From contig JAQWNG010000034.1 of NCBI GenBank assembly GCA_029246385.1, positions 1 through 64,000 of the forward strand: a stretch of 64,000 bases of DNA, written 5' to 3'. The position numbers and the translations under genes are program-made. Under the pieces are notes generated by a model. It searched no databases and was not told the origin of the DNA. It saw only the letters and a program-made list of their open reading frames with translations. The stretch comes from Halioglobus sp. (lineage in GTDB: Bacteria > Pseudomonadota > Gammaproteobacteria > Pseudomonadales > Halieaceae). Below are positions 8,206-17,061 of this stretch, in pieces (position 1 is the stretch's first letter; each line of letters starts with the position of its first letter).

Positions 8206-9318
8206 TTACAAATGCGCCAGTGGGTTTGTATCCCAAGGAGCATCGAAGAACGCTGATAACACCTCTGCCGGCACATCGCGCGAAAATTGATACTGCCATG
8301 AGGGGCTGCGGTCTTTGTCAATCAATAGCGCGCGAACGCCCTCGGCAAACTCGGGGTGTCGCACAATATTAGTCGCCAGCTGTATCTCAGACTGAAAAAC
8401 TTCTTTTAATGAGGCATAGCGCGAAGTCACCAGCTGCCGAAAAATCCACAGTGCGGCAAGTGGCGAACCGCGAGAAAGGCTTTCACTGGCTTTGGACAAC
8501 CATGGGTCATCCATCTGAAGAGACGCGATATTGTCAATGATCTCATGGATATCATCGCCATCACACAGTGTGTTAATTACACTCAGGTGAGACTCCACCT
8601 GGCCGACCGGGTGTTGATCAAAACTTTGCTGCGCAAACGAGCGCAGCACATGGCAGACCAGTGCATGGTTTTCTGGGGCCGCAGGCCCCCACCTCTGGTG
8701 CAGCAGCTGTTTTAGCACATCGGGTTTACACCCGCCGGAAATAAACCGGTCAGCAAGGCCTGTGTAGATCGCATCTGTTGCATTGATAGACGCACCGGTC
8801 AAAGCGAGAAACTGGCCAGTCTTTGCTGGCATACGATTCAAAAACCAGCTGCCTCCCACATCAGGGAACAAGGCAATTGTCACTTCAGGCATAGCAATAC
8901 GAGTCTTTTCTGTGACTACACGGTGCGAACATCCAGCCATCACACCCAGACCACCACCCATCACAATACCGTGGCCCCAGCAAATGATTGGTTTAGAATA
9001 GGTATAGAGTGTGTAATTCAATTGGTATTCGCGCGTAAAAAAGTTTTCTGCGTAGTCGCAGGGACCCCCTGGCGTGGCTACTGCGGACTGGTGCAATGCC
9101 TGTACATCGCCGCCCGCACAAAAAGCTTTCTCTCCCACACCCTCAATAAAAACAGCGGCAATAGCGTCATCATCCAGCCAAGCCTCTAGCTTTTCTTGCA
9201 ACAGATCGACCATTTCAAGCGTGAGAGAGTTCAGTGTGGCGGGAACATTCAGCGTTATCCGACCCAGTTTTCCAGACGCCGCAGGCAGTTCCTGAAATAT
9301 TACCGATGGTTCTGACAT
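8206..9318 (-). CDS. 3-hydroxyisobutyryl-CoA hydrolase
   Basis: Crotonase-fold thioesterase that releases 3-hydroxyisobutyrate from its CoA ester in valine degradation. The chosen ATG at 9318 has AGGGA upstream and gives 370 residues; a start at 9345 would overlap the preceding gene. Motifs: KAFCAGGDVQAL near 65-75; IVMGGGLGVMAG; and MPEVTIALFPDVGGSWFL, where PE...FPDVGGSxFL is the hallmark distinguishing these hydrolases from hydratases. The longer C-terminal part (about residues 210-370) is also typical. It is flanked by the hydratase making its substrate and the dehydrogenase using its product. Confidence 0.92.
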   Translation of the reverse strand: MSEPSVIFQELPAASGKLGRITLNVPATLNSLTLEMVDLLQEKLEAWLDDDAIAAVFIEGVGEKAFCAGGDVQALHQSAVATPGGPCDYAENFFTREYQLNYTLYTYSKPIICWGHGIVMGGGLGVMAGCSHRVVTEKTRIAMPEVTIALFPDVGGSWFLNRMPAKTGQFLALTGASINATDAIYTGLADRFISGGCKPDVLKQLLHQRWGPAAPENHALVCHVLRSFAQQSFDQHPVGQVESHLSVINTLCDGDDIHEIIDNIASLQMDDPWLSKASESLSRGSPLAALWIFRQLVTSRYASLKEVFQSEIQLATNIVRHPEFAEGVRALLIDKDRSPSWQYQFSRDVPAEVLSAFFDAPWDTNPLAHL

Positions 9319-9329
9319 TACGAAGTTCC

Positions 9330-10118
9330 CTAGCTGTTCTTCCATATCGGCTTGCGCTTCTCCAGAAAAGCATTCACCCCCTCGCGCTGGTCCTGCGTGG
9401 CAAACAACTCAACAAACATATCGCGCTCACCCTGCAGTCCTGCAGCGAGCACAGTGTTACGACCGGTGTGCACCAAGCACTTGCAAAAAGCGATTGACGT
9501 TGGACTTTGCTCACCAACCTGCTCAGCCAGTTCAAGCGCTTTTTCGAGAGCCTCACCTTTGCCCACGACTTCTTCTACCAGACCGATGCGCTCTGCTGTT
9601 GCAGCACTGACACGTTCACCGCAAAGAATCATACGCTTTGCCCAACCCTCGCCTACCAACCATGACAAGCGCTGAGTTCCACCTGCACAGGGCAACAAGC
9701 CAACCTTTGCCTCCGGTAGCGCCATTTTTGCTTGCTCCTCGGCAATACGAATGTCGCAGGCCATAGCCACCTCTAAACCGCCGCCCATAGCAAACCCATT
9801 GATGGCAGCAATAGACACACCTCGAAAGTCTGCCAGCGCTTCGAATGCTTCTCCGAAAAGCTGCGCCATGTTGCCGGCCGCTAGCGAGTCACCATCGGCG
9901 AACAGCTTGAGGTCGGCGCCCGCAGAAAAAAACTTCTCTCCAGCACCAGTCAAAACCAGTGCATACACGTCTTTTTGGCCGTTCAATTTTTCCACTAATT
10001 TTTTAAGTGCTGTCAGGCTCTCGGTATCCCAAGTATTTGCGCTAGGATTGTCGATCATGACTAACGCAGTGTGACCCTGCAGTTCAACCTTCACCTTATC
10101 TGATGTACTTAAACTCAC
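9330..10118 (-). CDS. Enoyl-CoA hydratase (methacrylyl-CoA hydratase role)
   Basis: A 262-residue crotonase with both catalytic glutamates: Glu116 in MGGGLEVAMACD and Glu136 in ALPEAKVGLLP. The oxyanion motif FFSAGADL is at about 63-70. The start is a GTG at 10118 that overlaps the stop of the acyl-CoA dehydrogenase by four bases (GTGA), implying translational coupling. Operon position between isobutyryl-CoA dehydrogenase and 3-hydroxyisobutyryl-CoA hydrolase argues for hydration of methacrylyl-CoA; the sequence alone only says enoyl-CoA hydratase. Confidence 0.9.
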   Translation of the reverse strand: MSLSTSDKVKVELQGHTALVMIDNPSANTWDTESLTALKKLVEKLNGQKDVYALVLTGAGEKFFSAGADLKLFADGDSLAAGNMAQLFGEAFEALADFRGVSIAAINGFAMGGGLEVAMACDIRIAEEQAKMALPEAKVGLLPCAGGTQRLSWLVGEGWAKRMILCGERVSAATAERIGLVEEVVGKGEALEKALELAEQVGEQSPTSIAFCKCLVHTGRNTVLAAGLQGERDMFVELFATQDQREGVNAFLEKRKPIWKNS

Positions 10119-11275
10119 TTGATAACCTCCAACGCTCCATCTATTAGCAGTCGACGAGCAATAATCACTCGCATGATTTCATTGGTACCTTCTAGAATCT
10201 GGTGTACACGAGTATCGCGAACATGACGCTCTACCGAGTATTCCTTTATATAGCCGTAGCCACCAAATAATTGCAATGCGTTGTTACAAACATTGAATCC
10301 GGCGTCAGTAGCGAAACGCTTTGCCATCGCGCAATAGGTCGAGGCTTGGAAGTCTTTTGCATCCAGCTTATATGCTGCGAGACGCACCATCTGACGCGCA
10401 GCCACCAACTCGGTGAGCATGTCCGCCAATTTAAATTGGGTCGACTGAAAATCCGCAATCGCGGTATCAAATTGGTTGCGCTCACGGACGTAAGCGGTGG
10501 CTTCTTCCAGCGCTTGTTGACCCGTACCAATACTGCAGGTACCAATATTGATGCGGCCGCCGTCTAAGCCTTCCATTGCAATTGCAAAGCCCTGACCTTC
10601 AGCTCCCAGCCGATTGGCAACTGGCACTCTAACCCGATCGAAAGTAATCGAACGAGTGGGCTGGGCATTCCAGCCCATCTTATCTTCCGCTTTGCCATAG
10701 GAAATGCCAGCGGCATCGGCAGGAATTAATAGCGCTGAAATACCTTTCGGGCCAAAGCCTCCAGTACGCAACATAACCACTAGAGCCTCCGTATCCCCGG
10801 CACCGGAAATAAACGCTTTACTACCGCTGACGATATAATCACTGCCATCTCGCTCAGCGCGAGTCGCCAGCGAAGCCGCGTCCGAACCTGCACCGGATTC
10901 CGTCAGGCAATATGAGGCCAGCTTGGTTCCCGCTACAAGGTCAGGACACCATTGTTCAATTACCCCCTCCGTACAATATTTACCAATCATGCTGGTCGCC
11001 ATGTTGTGAATAGTGAGGAACGCGGCAGTTGCGGTGCAACCCTTGGCCAACTCCTCGACAATCATACTGGCATCGAGGCGGCTCATACCCAGTCCACCGG
11101 AAACCTCCGGGGCATACAGGCCCATAAACCCCAACTCGCCTGCTTTACGCAGTGCGTCTTTAGGAAAAATCGACTGGGCATCCCAAGTCGATGCATTGGG
11201 TGCCAAGACGCCCGCTGAAAATGCTCGCGCGCTAGCAACATATGCGTGTTGATCTTCTGTCAGTGCAAAATCCAT
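10115..11275 (-). CDS. Acyl-CoA dehydrogenase, probably isobutyryl-CoA dehydrogenase
   Basis: A 386-residue FAD enzyme of the acyl-CoA dehydrogenase family. Visible: N-terminal helical domain; CLTESGAGSDAASL (about 137-150), the acyl-CoA dehydrogenase signature; and the C-terminal QLFGGYGYIKEYSVERHVRDTRVHQILEGTNEIMR, where the Glu of LEGTNE is the likely catalytic base as in short/branched-chain members. A consensus GGAGG precedes the ATG. Gene order with the hydratase, hydrolase and mmsB points to isobutyryl-CoA as substrate (ACAD8-type). Electrons would pass to ETF, which is not encoded here. Confidence 0.9.
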   Translation of the reverse strand: MDFALTEDQHAYVASARAFSAGVLAPNASTWDAQSIFPKDALRKAGELGFMGLYAPEVSGGLGMSRLDASMIVEELAKGCTATAAFLTIHNMATSMIGKYCTEGVIEQWCPDLVAGTKLASYCLTESGAGSDAASLATRAERDGSDYIVSGSKAFISGAGDTEALVVMLRTGGFGPKGISALLIPADAAGISYGKAEDKMGWNAQPTRSITFDRVRVPVANRLGAEGQGFAIAMEGLDGGRINIGTCSIGTGQQALEEATAYVRERNQFDTAIADFQSTQFKLADMLTELVAARQMVRLAAYKLDAKDFQASTYCAMAKRFATDAGFNVCNNALQLFGGYGYIKEYSVERHVRDTRVHQILEGTNEIMRVIIARRLLIDGALEVIK

Positions 11276-11304
11276 ACTAGCCTCCGTGGATCGGCCTCGC
11301 TGCT

Positions 11305-12714
11305 CTAAAACCTTCCCATCACAGAACTGAAAAGTTCCTCATCCGAGGGAATAACCTTATTGACCGCTAGCGGCTTTGAAACCCAAGTCTCGTTGATGAG
11401 ATCTCGCCAGGTAATATTGTGGTTGATGCCATTACCGCCCCATGAACCGCAACCTAGAGAAAAGGTCTGACGCATACCATTCCAAACATTACCGCTGTTC
11501 GACGCCGACTGCGGTTGATTGACCATAACACGCGATGTGCGGGTGGACATCGCCAACTTCATTATGTTGTGTTCATTGTAGGAATAGATACCACAACTAT
11601 GACCCTGACCTTGATAGGCTTGAATGTTATTGGTTAGCTCAATAGCCTGATCAATATCCGCTACCTTATAAAGCGCCATCGTGACGGTCAGCTTCTCGCC
11701 AGAAAATGGGTGCGCGGGACCTGCGCCCGTTTCAGGCACAATCAAAAACTGCTTGTCCGCAGGGAGATTGATACCTGCCTGATCGGCGATGCTAGCGGCA
11801 TGCTGAGCCACAATGCCTGGATTTAGGTGGCCGTCTTTCCACAGCACGCGCTGCAACTTCTCCTTGTCTTCGCCCTCAATGACATAACCCCCCGCAAGCT
11901 TGAGCTTCGCCAAAAACGCATCATAGACTGATGCAAACACTAATACAGAATTGTCCGACGAACATGACGCGGCAAGATCCAGCGTTTTGGAGGTGCGGAT
12001 TTTGTCCGCTGCTTCATCGAGATCGGCAGAATCATCGACAGTGATGACAGCGTTACCGACACCCACACCCAACGCTGGAGTCCCGGAAGAGTATGCGGCA
12101 CTAACCATGGCTGCACCGCCAGTCGCCAAAATACGGTCGCACTGCCGCATCAGCTCATTGGTCTTATCAAGCGAGGGAATGTCGATACTCTGCACCAAAT
12201 CTGCCGGCCCGCCCATAGCCACGATAGCTTCGCGCATATAGTCGCAAATCTTCTTATTCGTCAACTTAGCGCGAGGATGTGGAGCTACGATAATGGCGTT
12301 GCGTCCTTTGACCGCAGAGATTGCCTTAATAACAGGTGTCGCTTCTGGATTAGTCGATGGCGACAATGCGCCGATGACACCAACCGGCTTAGCAATTTTG
12401 ACAATATTTCGCTCCGGCATCTCTTCAATCACACCCACAGATTTGTCAGCGATGATGTCCATCAATGTCGCGCGAGTTTTGCGATGGATTTTTAAATACT
12501 TACCCTCGTAGTTGCCGAGTTGTGTTTCATCAATAGCCAAGCGGGCAATTTCCTGGGAGCGATCTTCGCGGCCAACCGCCCAGACCATAGCGGTTATCAG
12601 TTCGTTCACCTGCTCTTGACTGTAATTGGCGATCTGCTCTTGCGCCGCGCGCGCGCGCACTACCATACTGGCCACTTCCTGTTCGGCTGCAATCAATTCT
12701 TGATTATCTTCCAT
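11305..12714 (-). CDS. CoA-acylating aldehyde dehydrogenase (SauS/EutE-like)
   Basis: A 469-residue aldehyde dehydrogenase of the CoA-acylating class related to sulfoacetaldehyde dehydrogenase (SauS), EutE and the N-terminal half of AdhE. The nucleophile is Cys251 in LAASCSSDNSVLV, matching the short C-S/A-S-x-x-S motif of acylating enzymes; PVGVIGALSPSTNPEATP (110-127) is the matching cofactor-loop region. The C-terminus FSLGCGSWGGNGINHNITWRDL is characteristic of this branch. It is first in the valine operon (29 bases before the dehydrogenase), where a methylmalonate-semialdehyde dehydrogenase (MmsA) would be expected, but it is not MmsA-like. Substrate inferred from context only. Confidence 0.82.
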   Translation of the reverse strand: MEDNQELIAAEQEVASMVVRARAAQEQIANYSQEQVNELITAMVWAVGREDRSQEIARLAIDETQLGNYEGKYLKIHRKTRATLMDIIADKSVGVIEEMPERNIVKIAKPVGVIGALSPSTNPEATPVIKAISAVKGRNAIIVAPHPRAKLTNKKICDYMREAIVAMGGPADLVQSIDIPSLDKTNELMRQCDRILATGGAAMVSAAYSSGTPALGVGVGNAVITVDDSADLDEAADKIRTSKTLDLAASCSSDNSVLVFASVYDAFLAKLKLAGGYVIEGEDKEKLQRVLWKDGHLNPGIVAQHAASIADQAGINLPADKQFLIVPETGAGPAHPFSGEKLTVTMALYKVADIDQAIELTNNIQAYQGQGHSCGIYSYNEHNIMKLAMSTRTSRVMVNQPQSASNSGNVWNGMRQTFSLGCGSWGGNGINHNITWRDLINETWVSKPLAVNKVIPSDEELFSSVMGRF

Positions 12715-12853
12715 TGCCCTGAGCTCCGCTGTTATTAGTTGCCGCCGAGAGAGCCTTCAGCGGCTGCCCTCACACATTCAAGATCAAAACCTAAATACGA
12801 GACTGCAGGATAGCAGACGCGCTCTTTCGATAAATTTTAGTGGAAGCAGTATG

Positions 12854-12865
12854 AACTATATAGTT
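12854..12865. promoter_or_regulatory. 12-base palindrome in the LysR/valine-operon gap
   Basis: AACTATATAGTT is a perfect palindrome in the 205-base gap between the LysR gene and the aldehyde dehydrogenase that starts the acyl-CoA operon, about 140 bases upstream of that start. It is a possible binding site for the LysR protein, whose family recognises AT-rich dyads, or for another factor. No promoter hexamers could be assigned with confidence. Confidence 0.35.
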
Positions 12866-12919
12866 GCTTTTTGGCTAGTCCGGGCCGCCGCATGATACAC
12901 GCAGGATATCAATAGGCCC

Positions 12920-13897
12920 TCAGACGGCAGTGACAGTTCCCTCTGCTGCCGGTGCACTGGTCAAAAGTTTCATTAGCAGTGCGCGCATCCACTGATGAGG
13001 TGCGCTCCGAGAAGTACGAGTATGGCGCATGAGCGACATCTTACCTCTATTGGTGCTATGCGTATTATGAATCATGTTTTTTAGTTCTTCTGGCAGTTCT
13101 TGACCCACGATACGCTCATGGTAAAGACCGCTTGTTTGAAATCCCGCGTTCGCCACGAGTAACGAGTCAGTAAGCGTGAGTACACCAACGGCTGATGAAA
13201 ACTGTGTGGTCTCCAATACGATAGTACGAAGCACGCCATACTGGCCAAGGACGTCGTCTACCATGCTAGTATTTTCTCGCGCCAGACCGGGCAAATAAAG
13301 GCGCAAATGTGGATAAGCGAGAAAATCGTTTAAGTCCATCTGTTTTTTTTCCAAAGGGTGACCAACACGCATATAGCAGCGCGGTGCGATGGCCGCAATG
13401 GGTTCTGCGTGAATGTCCCGCTCCGTCTCAAGAGAAACGAAAGCGGCAAAATCTGCTTCACCCTTTCTTAACAACTCTTCAAAATTTGGTGGCACCTCTG
13501 CCATCGTAATCTGCACCAACGGTGCAATGACTGAGAGCTCCGCCATCAAACTCGGCAACAGGGACTCACACAAGATAGGCGGCATCAACAATTTGAAGGA
13601 GCCTGCATAGGTATCAGGGCTGAAGTCCACGTCACCTAATACATGCTCTATACTTTCCAATAGATTTGGGAGCTCCCGGCGCAATTCCTCCGCGCGCGGC
13701 GTTGGCACGAGACCGTGCGCAGTCCGGGTAAACAGCTCGTCATCGAACGTGTCGCGCAATCTCTGCAGCGTCCTGCTCATCGCTGGTTGCGACACGGACA
13801 AGCGCTCCGCCGCGCGCGTGACGTTATGCTCTTCTAGCAGAATCTGTAATACAACAAGTAGGTTTATGTCGGTGCGGATTAACCTGCGAGATATCAT
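12920..13897 (-). CDS. LysR-family transcriptional regulator
   Basis: The ATG at 13897 with a strong upstream GGAGG gives 325 residues. The N-terminal winged helix-turn-helix is clear: HNVTRAAERLSVSQPAMSRTLQRLRD at about residues 24-49, then FDDELFTRTAHGLVPTPRA. The remainder is the effector-binding domain. It lies upstream of, and on the same strand as, the acyl-CoA/valine operon, so control of that operon is a reasonable guess, although LysR genes are more often divergent from their targets. Effector unknown. Confidence 0.88.
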   Translation of the reverse strand: MISRRLIRTDINLLVVLQILLEEHNVTRAAERLSVSQPAMSRTLQRLRDTFDDELFTRTAHGLVPTPRAEELRRELPNLLESIEHVLGDVDFSPDTYAGSFKLLMPPILCESLLPSLMAELSVIAPLVQITMAEVPPNFEELLRKGEADFAAFVSLETERDIHAEPIAAIAPRCYMRVGHPLEKKQMDLNDFLAYPHLRLYLPGLARENTSMVDDVLGQYGVLRTIVLETTQFSSAVGVLTLTDSLLVANAGFQTSGLYHERIVGQELPEELKNMIHNTHSTNRGKMSLMRHTRTSRSAPHQWMRALLMKLLTSAPAAEGTVTAV

Positions 13898-14097
13898 TAA
13901 GACCTCCAGAAATAACTTTGCGTTATATCTTAAGCCTACCAAACTGCCGTGAATGAATCACCTGACAAAATCACAAAGTACCAACTCTGTGGCCGGCGCT
14001 CATGCAGCCTGATACCATATGGGAATTAAGGGATTAAGAGATTTGGCTACGCCGGAAATCGTTTACACTTAATTGCGCCTTCATTTAGAGGAATACC

Positions 14098-14682
14098 ATG
14101 CGGATCAAGAATATCCTTGCCTACGGCTTATTCTCACTCACACTTTTAGGGTGCAGCGGGGTCGAGATACAACCCGCGGCGACTGATCGCTTTGTCGCAG
14201 GCGATTATCGCTACTACCAATGGCGCACAGATCCACTCCCGAGTGGCGTAAGATTCTCTGACCCCGCCTACATCATTGATCCGGTAATGCGGCGCGAGAT
14301 TGATACAGACCTTAAGAGCAAAGGCTACGTCCTAAATCCAGAGAAGGCCCAGTTTACTGTGGGCTATATTCTCATGAATGGAATGATCCAAGGGGCGACC
14401 AGCGACTTAGCGAGCAACATCTCACCCTACCCAAGCGTTGCGCCCAACCGCCAGATCGATCAGGCCAGCGTAGATAATGCTATCGCCTTAGGCGGCGTAA
14501 AAGAGACTAATAATATTATCATCCAGTTCAACAACAAAACAGACAATCAAGAAATCTGGCGTGTTACCCTGACAAAAATAATAGAAGATGCCAATAACAT
14601 TGATACGTCGCGCATTAATAAAAATCTTACGCAATATCTGAAGCGCGCGTTGAAATCATTACCGCAGGCACGCTCCTCATAA
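14098..14682 (+). CDS. DUF4136 family lipoprotein
   Basis: A 194-residue protein with a lipoprotein signal: hydrophobic segment followed by the lipobox LTLLGCSG, making Cys19 the lipidated residue. The mature part (DYRYYQWRTDPLP...DPVMRREIDTDLKSKGYVL...AQFTVGYIL) matches the DUF4136 pattern of a periplasmic lipoprotein with a short beta-rich core. AGAGGAA precedes the ATG. Its stop lies one base before the convergent 2-hydroxyacid dehydrogenase stop. Function unknown; outer-membrane location likely because the residue after Cys is Ser rather than Asp. Confidence 0.8.
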   Translation: MRIKNILAYGLFSLTLLGCSGVEIQPAATDRFVAGDYRYYQWRTDPLPSGVRFSDPAYIIDPVMRREIDTDLKSKGYVLNPEKAQFTVGYILMNGMIQGATSDLASNISPYPSVAPNRQIDQASVDNAIALGGVKETNNIIIQFNNKTDNQEIWRVTLTKIIEDANNIDTSRINKNLTQYLKRALKSLPQARSS

Positions 14683-14683
14683 T

Positions 14684-15670
14684 TCATCCCGCGCCGAACA
14701 CAGGGTAAACCTCAGGGTTAACACAATGCGGCATAGGTCGACCATCAAGTCCTGCTTTTGCATTGCGCACTGCAAGCTCCACCATTTTTGCCCGAGTCAG
14801 CGCCGTCGCACTCCCAATGTGTGGCACAACGACAACCCTAGGGTGATGTAACAGCGGGCTGTCCATGGCCATAGGCTCGCTCTCAAATACGTCTAACCCC
14901 GCCGCGTAGAGGTGGCCGCTATCCAAGGCCTGAGCGAGCGCTAGCTCGTTCACTATTCCACCCCGCGCGGTATTAACTAATACCGCTCCAGGCTTCATTG
15001 TGGCAATTTTATCAGCGCTGAGAAAATCGTGAGTGGTGCCGGTGAGTGCCAAGTGGACACTGACAAAATCACTGCGCGACAACAGCTCCTCGAGAGAAAC
15101 ACTGTCTACGCCGGATACCTTGCGTCCGGAAGGCGTCCAGCTGAGCAAGCGCATATCAAAGCCCGCGCCACGCCGCGCCATCGCCTGACCAATAGCCCCT
15201 AGGCCGATAATGCCCAGAGTCGTACCACTGACGTCCTTACCAAGAAAAAAGTCTGCAGACCATCGATTGTCCGGACGCCAGTTGCCCTCCCTGATATAGC
15301 GATCACCCTCTACTAAACGCCGGGCCGCGGCCAATAATAAACCAAACGCTGCATCCGCAGTAGCAGCGGCGAGAACTCCGGGGGTATGCCCTAGTGGAAT
15401 GTCTCGCTCGGTCAATATTGCTACGTCAATATGATCAACGCCCACCGATACACTAGACACAAATTCCAGTTTCGGCATGGCATCCAGTACAAAATGATCA
15501 ATGGCATCAGATAACAGACAAATTAGCCCGTGACAGTTTGCCAACTTATCGCGCGCTTGAGCACTCGACAATGACTGCTTCCCGCTGAGTACTGCTATGT
15601 CGCAGCGCCCGACTAATCCTTTTAGATTCTTGTCTGGTAAAGGCTGGGTGATCACGACTTTTTTAAGCAT
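14684..15670 (-). CDS. D-isomer-specific 2-hydroxyacid dehydrogenase
   Basis: A 328-residue NAD(P)-dependent oxidoreductase of the GhrB/glyoxylate-hydroxypyruvate reductase kind. Motifs: nucleotide-binding GIIGLGAIGQAMARR near 150-165; VNTARGGIVNE with the catalytic arginine region near 230; FESEP with the catalytic Glu; PHIGSAT with the catalytic His near 286. The ATG at 15670 has GGAGAG upstream; a TTG 15 bases earlier is less likely. Substrate probably a 2-ketoacid such as glyoxylate or hydroxypyruvate, not decidable from sequence. The HIT gene lies 26 bases upstream on the same strand. Confidence 0.88.
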   Translation of the reverse strand: MLKKVVITQPLPDKNLKGLVGRCDIAVLSGKQSLSSAQARDKLANCHGLICLLSDAIDHFVLDAMPKLEFVSSVSVGVDHIDVAILTERDIPLGHTPGVLAAATADAAFGLLLAAARRLVEGDRYIREGNWRPDNRWSADFFLGKDVSGTTLGIIGLGAIGQAMARRGAGFDMRLLSWTPSGRKVSGVDSVSLEELLSRSDFVSVHLALTGTTHDFLSADKIATMKPGAVLVNTARGGIVNELALAQALDSGHLYAAGLDVFESEPMAMDSPLLHHPRVVVVPHIGSATALTRAKMVELAVRNAKAGLDGRPMPHCVNPEVYPVFGAG

Positions 15671-15696
15671 TTTGCATCTCTCCAACGCCTATAAAA

Positions 15697-16122
15697 TCAG
15701 AGTTTGGCTGCCGAAAGAGCCATTATTTTTACTAGGCTGAGCTGCCATTTACGTAACTGTTCGGGCGCGTAGAACTCACCCTCAGGTAGATTGCCCCACA
15801 CTGGCTGCGGCCAGCACGCGTCTTTTGAATGCCGCCCAATGATATGCAAGTGCATGGCCGAAACCACATTGCCCAGTCCCGCGAAATTTACTTTATCGAA
15901 ACCCAGCTGCTGCTTAATAAACCGGGAAACCGCTGCACATTCTGACAGTATCGCCTCACGCTGGTCATCAGGCAGATCCAGAATATCATTCATCTGTGTC
16001 TGTGGAACCAAGATAAACCAAGGAACAGCGGCGTTGCGATGAAGGAGAACAGCTGATGCGCGAAGCCGACCAAGATAGTGGCAATCTGCAAGCAATTGCT
16101 CGGGAACATTAGGGTCGGTCAT
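15697..16122 (-). CDS. HIT-family nucleotide-binding protein
   Basis: A 141-residue histidine-triad protein. The active-site region reads SAMHLHIIGRHSKDACWP (about residues 88-105), the H-x-H-x-x-x-R variant typical of the short bacterial HIT subfamily rather than canonical H-x-H-x-H. The N-terminal LHRNAAVPWFILVPQ strand also matches. HIT proteins bind nucleotides and hydrolyse phosphoramidates or dinucleotides; the substrate here is unknown, and loss of the third His may mean altered chemistry. GGAGAG precedes the ATG. Likely in one transcript with the 2-hydroxyacid dehydrogenase. Confidence 0.85.
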   Translation of the reverse strand: MTDPNVPEQLLADCHYLGRLRASAVLLHRNAAVPWFILVPQTQMNDILDLPDDQREAILSECAAVSRFIKQQLGFDKVNFAGLGNVVSAMHLHIIGRHSKDACWPQPVWGNLPEGEFYAPEQLRKWQLSLVKIMALSAAKL

Positions 16123-16215
16123 AGTGAAACTCTCCTATCGCGGTGCATTTAAAAGGCGGCAAAGTATGCAATTCTAGCGCTGAGCCAACACGAAAATCCG
16201 TTGCAAGAACAGCCG

Positions 16216-16980
16216 TTAGATTGTAATACCGCCATCCACAATAATGCATTCACCCGTAGTGTAACTACTCGCATCCGACACTAAATAAAGTACCGTGCCT
16301 GCCATTTCACTGGGTTCCGCGTGGCGAGCCATAGGAATAGCCTGCACCGCGATTTGATAAATATCGTCATTATTAAACAACGCGCCTGCAAACTTGGTCT
16401 TAGTAAGGCCCGGCAATAGCGCATTGCAACGAATACCAAAGGGAGCGCACTCTTTGGCGAATACTTTTGTCATATTGACTACCGCCGCCTTCGTGATGGA
16501 ATAGATTCCTTGCATAGGTCCCGGTTGCAATGCGTTGACCGATGCGGTGTTAACAATTGCACCGCCACCGTGCTCCCGCATCAGCTTGCCGGCTTCTATC
16601 GACATGAAAAAGTAGCCGCGAATATTCACTTCAACTGTTTTGTTGTAAGCACCGAGGTCGGTGTCTAGGACGTGGCCGAAGTACGGATTAGTAGCAGCAT
16701 TATTCACGCATATGTGTAGCTTGCCGTGTGCCTTACGTATGTGTGCGAAAAGCTCCCCAATCTGATCCATCGTACCGACGTTGCAGGCGAAGGCCTCCGC
16801 ACTTCCTCCCACCTTACAAATCTCGTCAGCCACTGCAGTGCAGTCCTCGATCTTACGACTCGAAACAATCACATGGGCGCCCTGCTCAGCTAGCAGCTTG
16901 GCAATTTCCTCGCCAATACCGCGGCTAGCGCCGCTCACTAAAGCAACTTTGCCGGTCAAGTCAAACAGTTGTGTCCCCAT
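16216..16980 (-). CDS. Short-chain dehydrogenase/reductase (SDR)
   Basis: A 254-residue classical SDR. Motifs: cofactor-binding VSGASRGIGEEIA near 15-27; NNAATN near 93; catalytic Ser in VNTASVNA near 145 and the active-site YSITKAAV near 160-167. The C-terminal DASSYTTGECIIVDGG is standard for the family. Presence of GASRGIG followed by an Arg-containing SSRK strand suggests NADP as a possible cofactor. Many such enzymes act on acyl or alcohol substrates; no specific one is supported. AAGGAG precedes the ATG. Confidence 0.88.
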   Translation of the reverse strand: MGTQLFDLTGKVALVSGASRGIGEEIAKLLAEQGAHVIVSSRKIEDCTAVADEICKVGGSAEAFACNVGTMDQIGELFAHIRKAHGKLHICVNNAATNPYFGHVLDTDLGAYNKTVEVNIRGYFFMSIEAGKLMREHGGGAIVNTASVNALQPGPMQGIYSITKAAVVNMTKVFAKECAPFGIRCNALLPGLTKTKFAGALFNNDDIYQIAVQAIPMARHAEPSEMAGTVLYLVSDASSYTTGECIIVDGGITI

Positions 16981-17061
16981 GCTTTTACTCCTTTTTTGCG
17001 TTTATCGTCAGACAAGCATGAATTTTATCCCCGCCAAGCACTGCACAGCAACACTAGGCCG

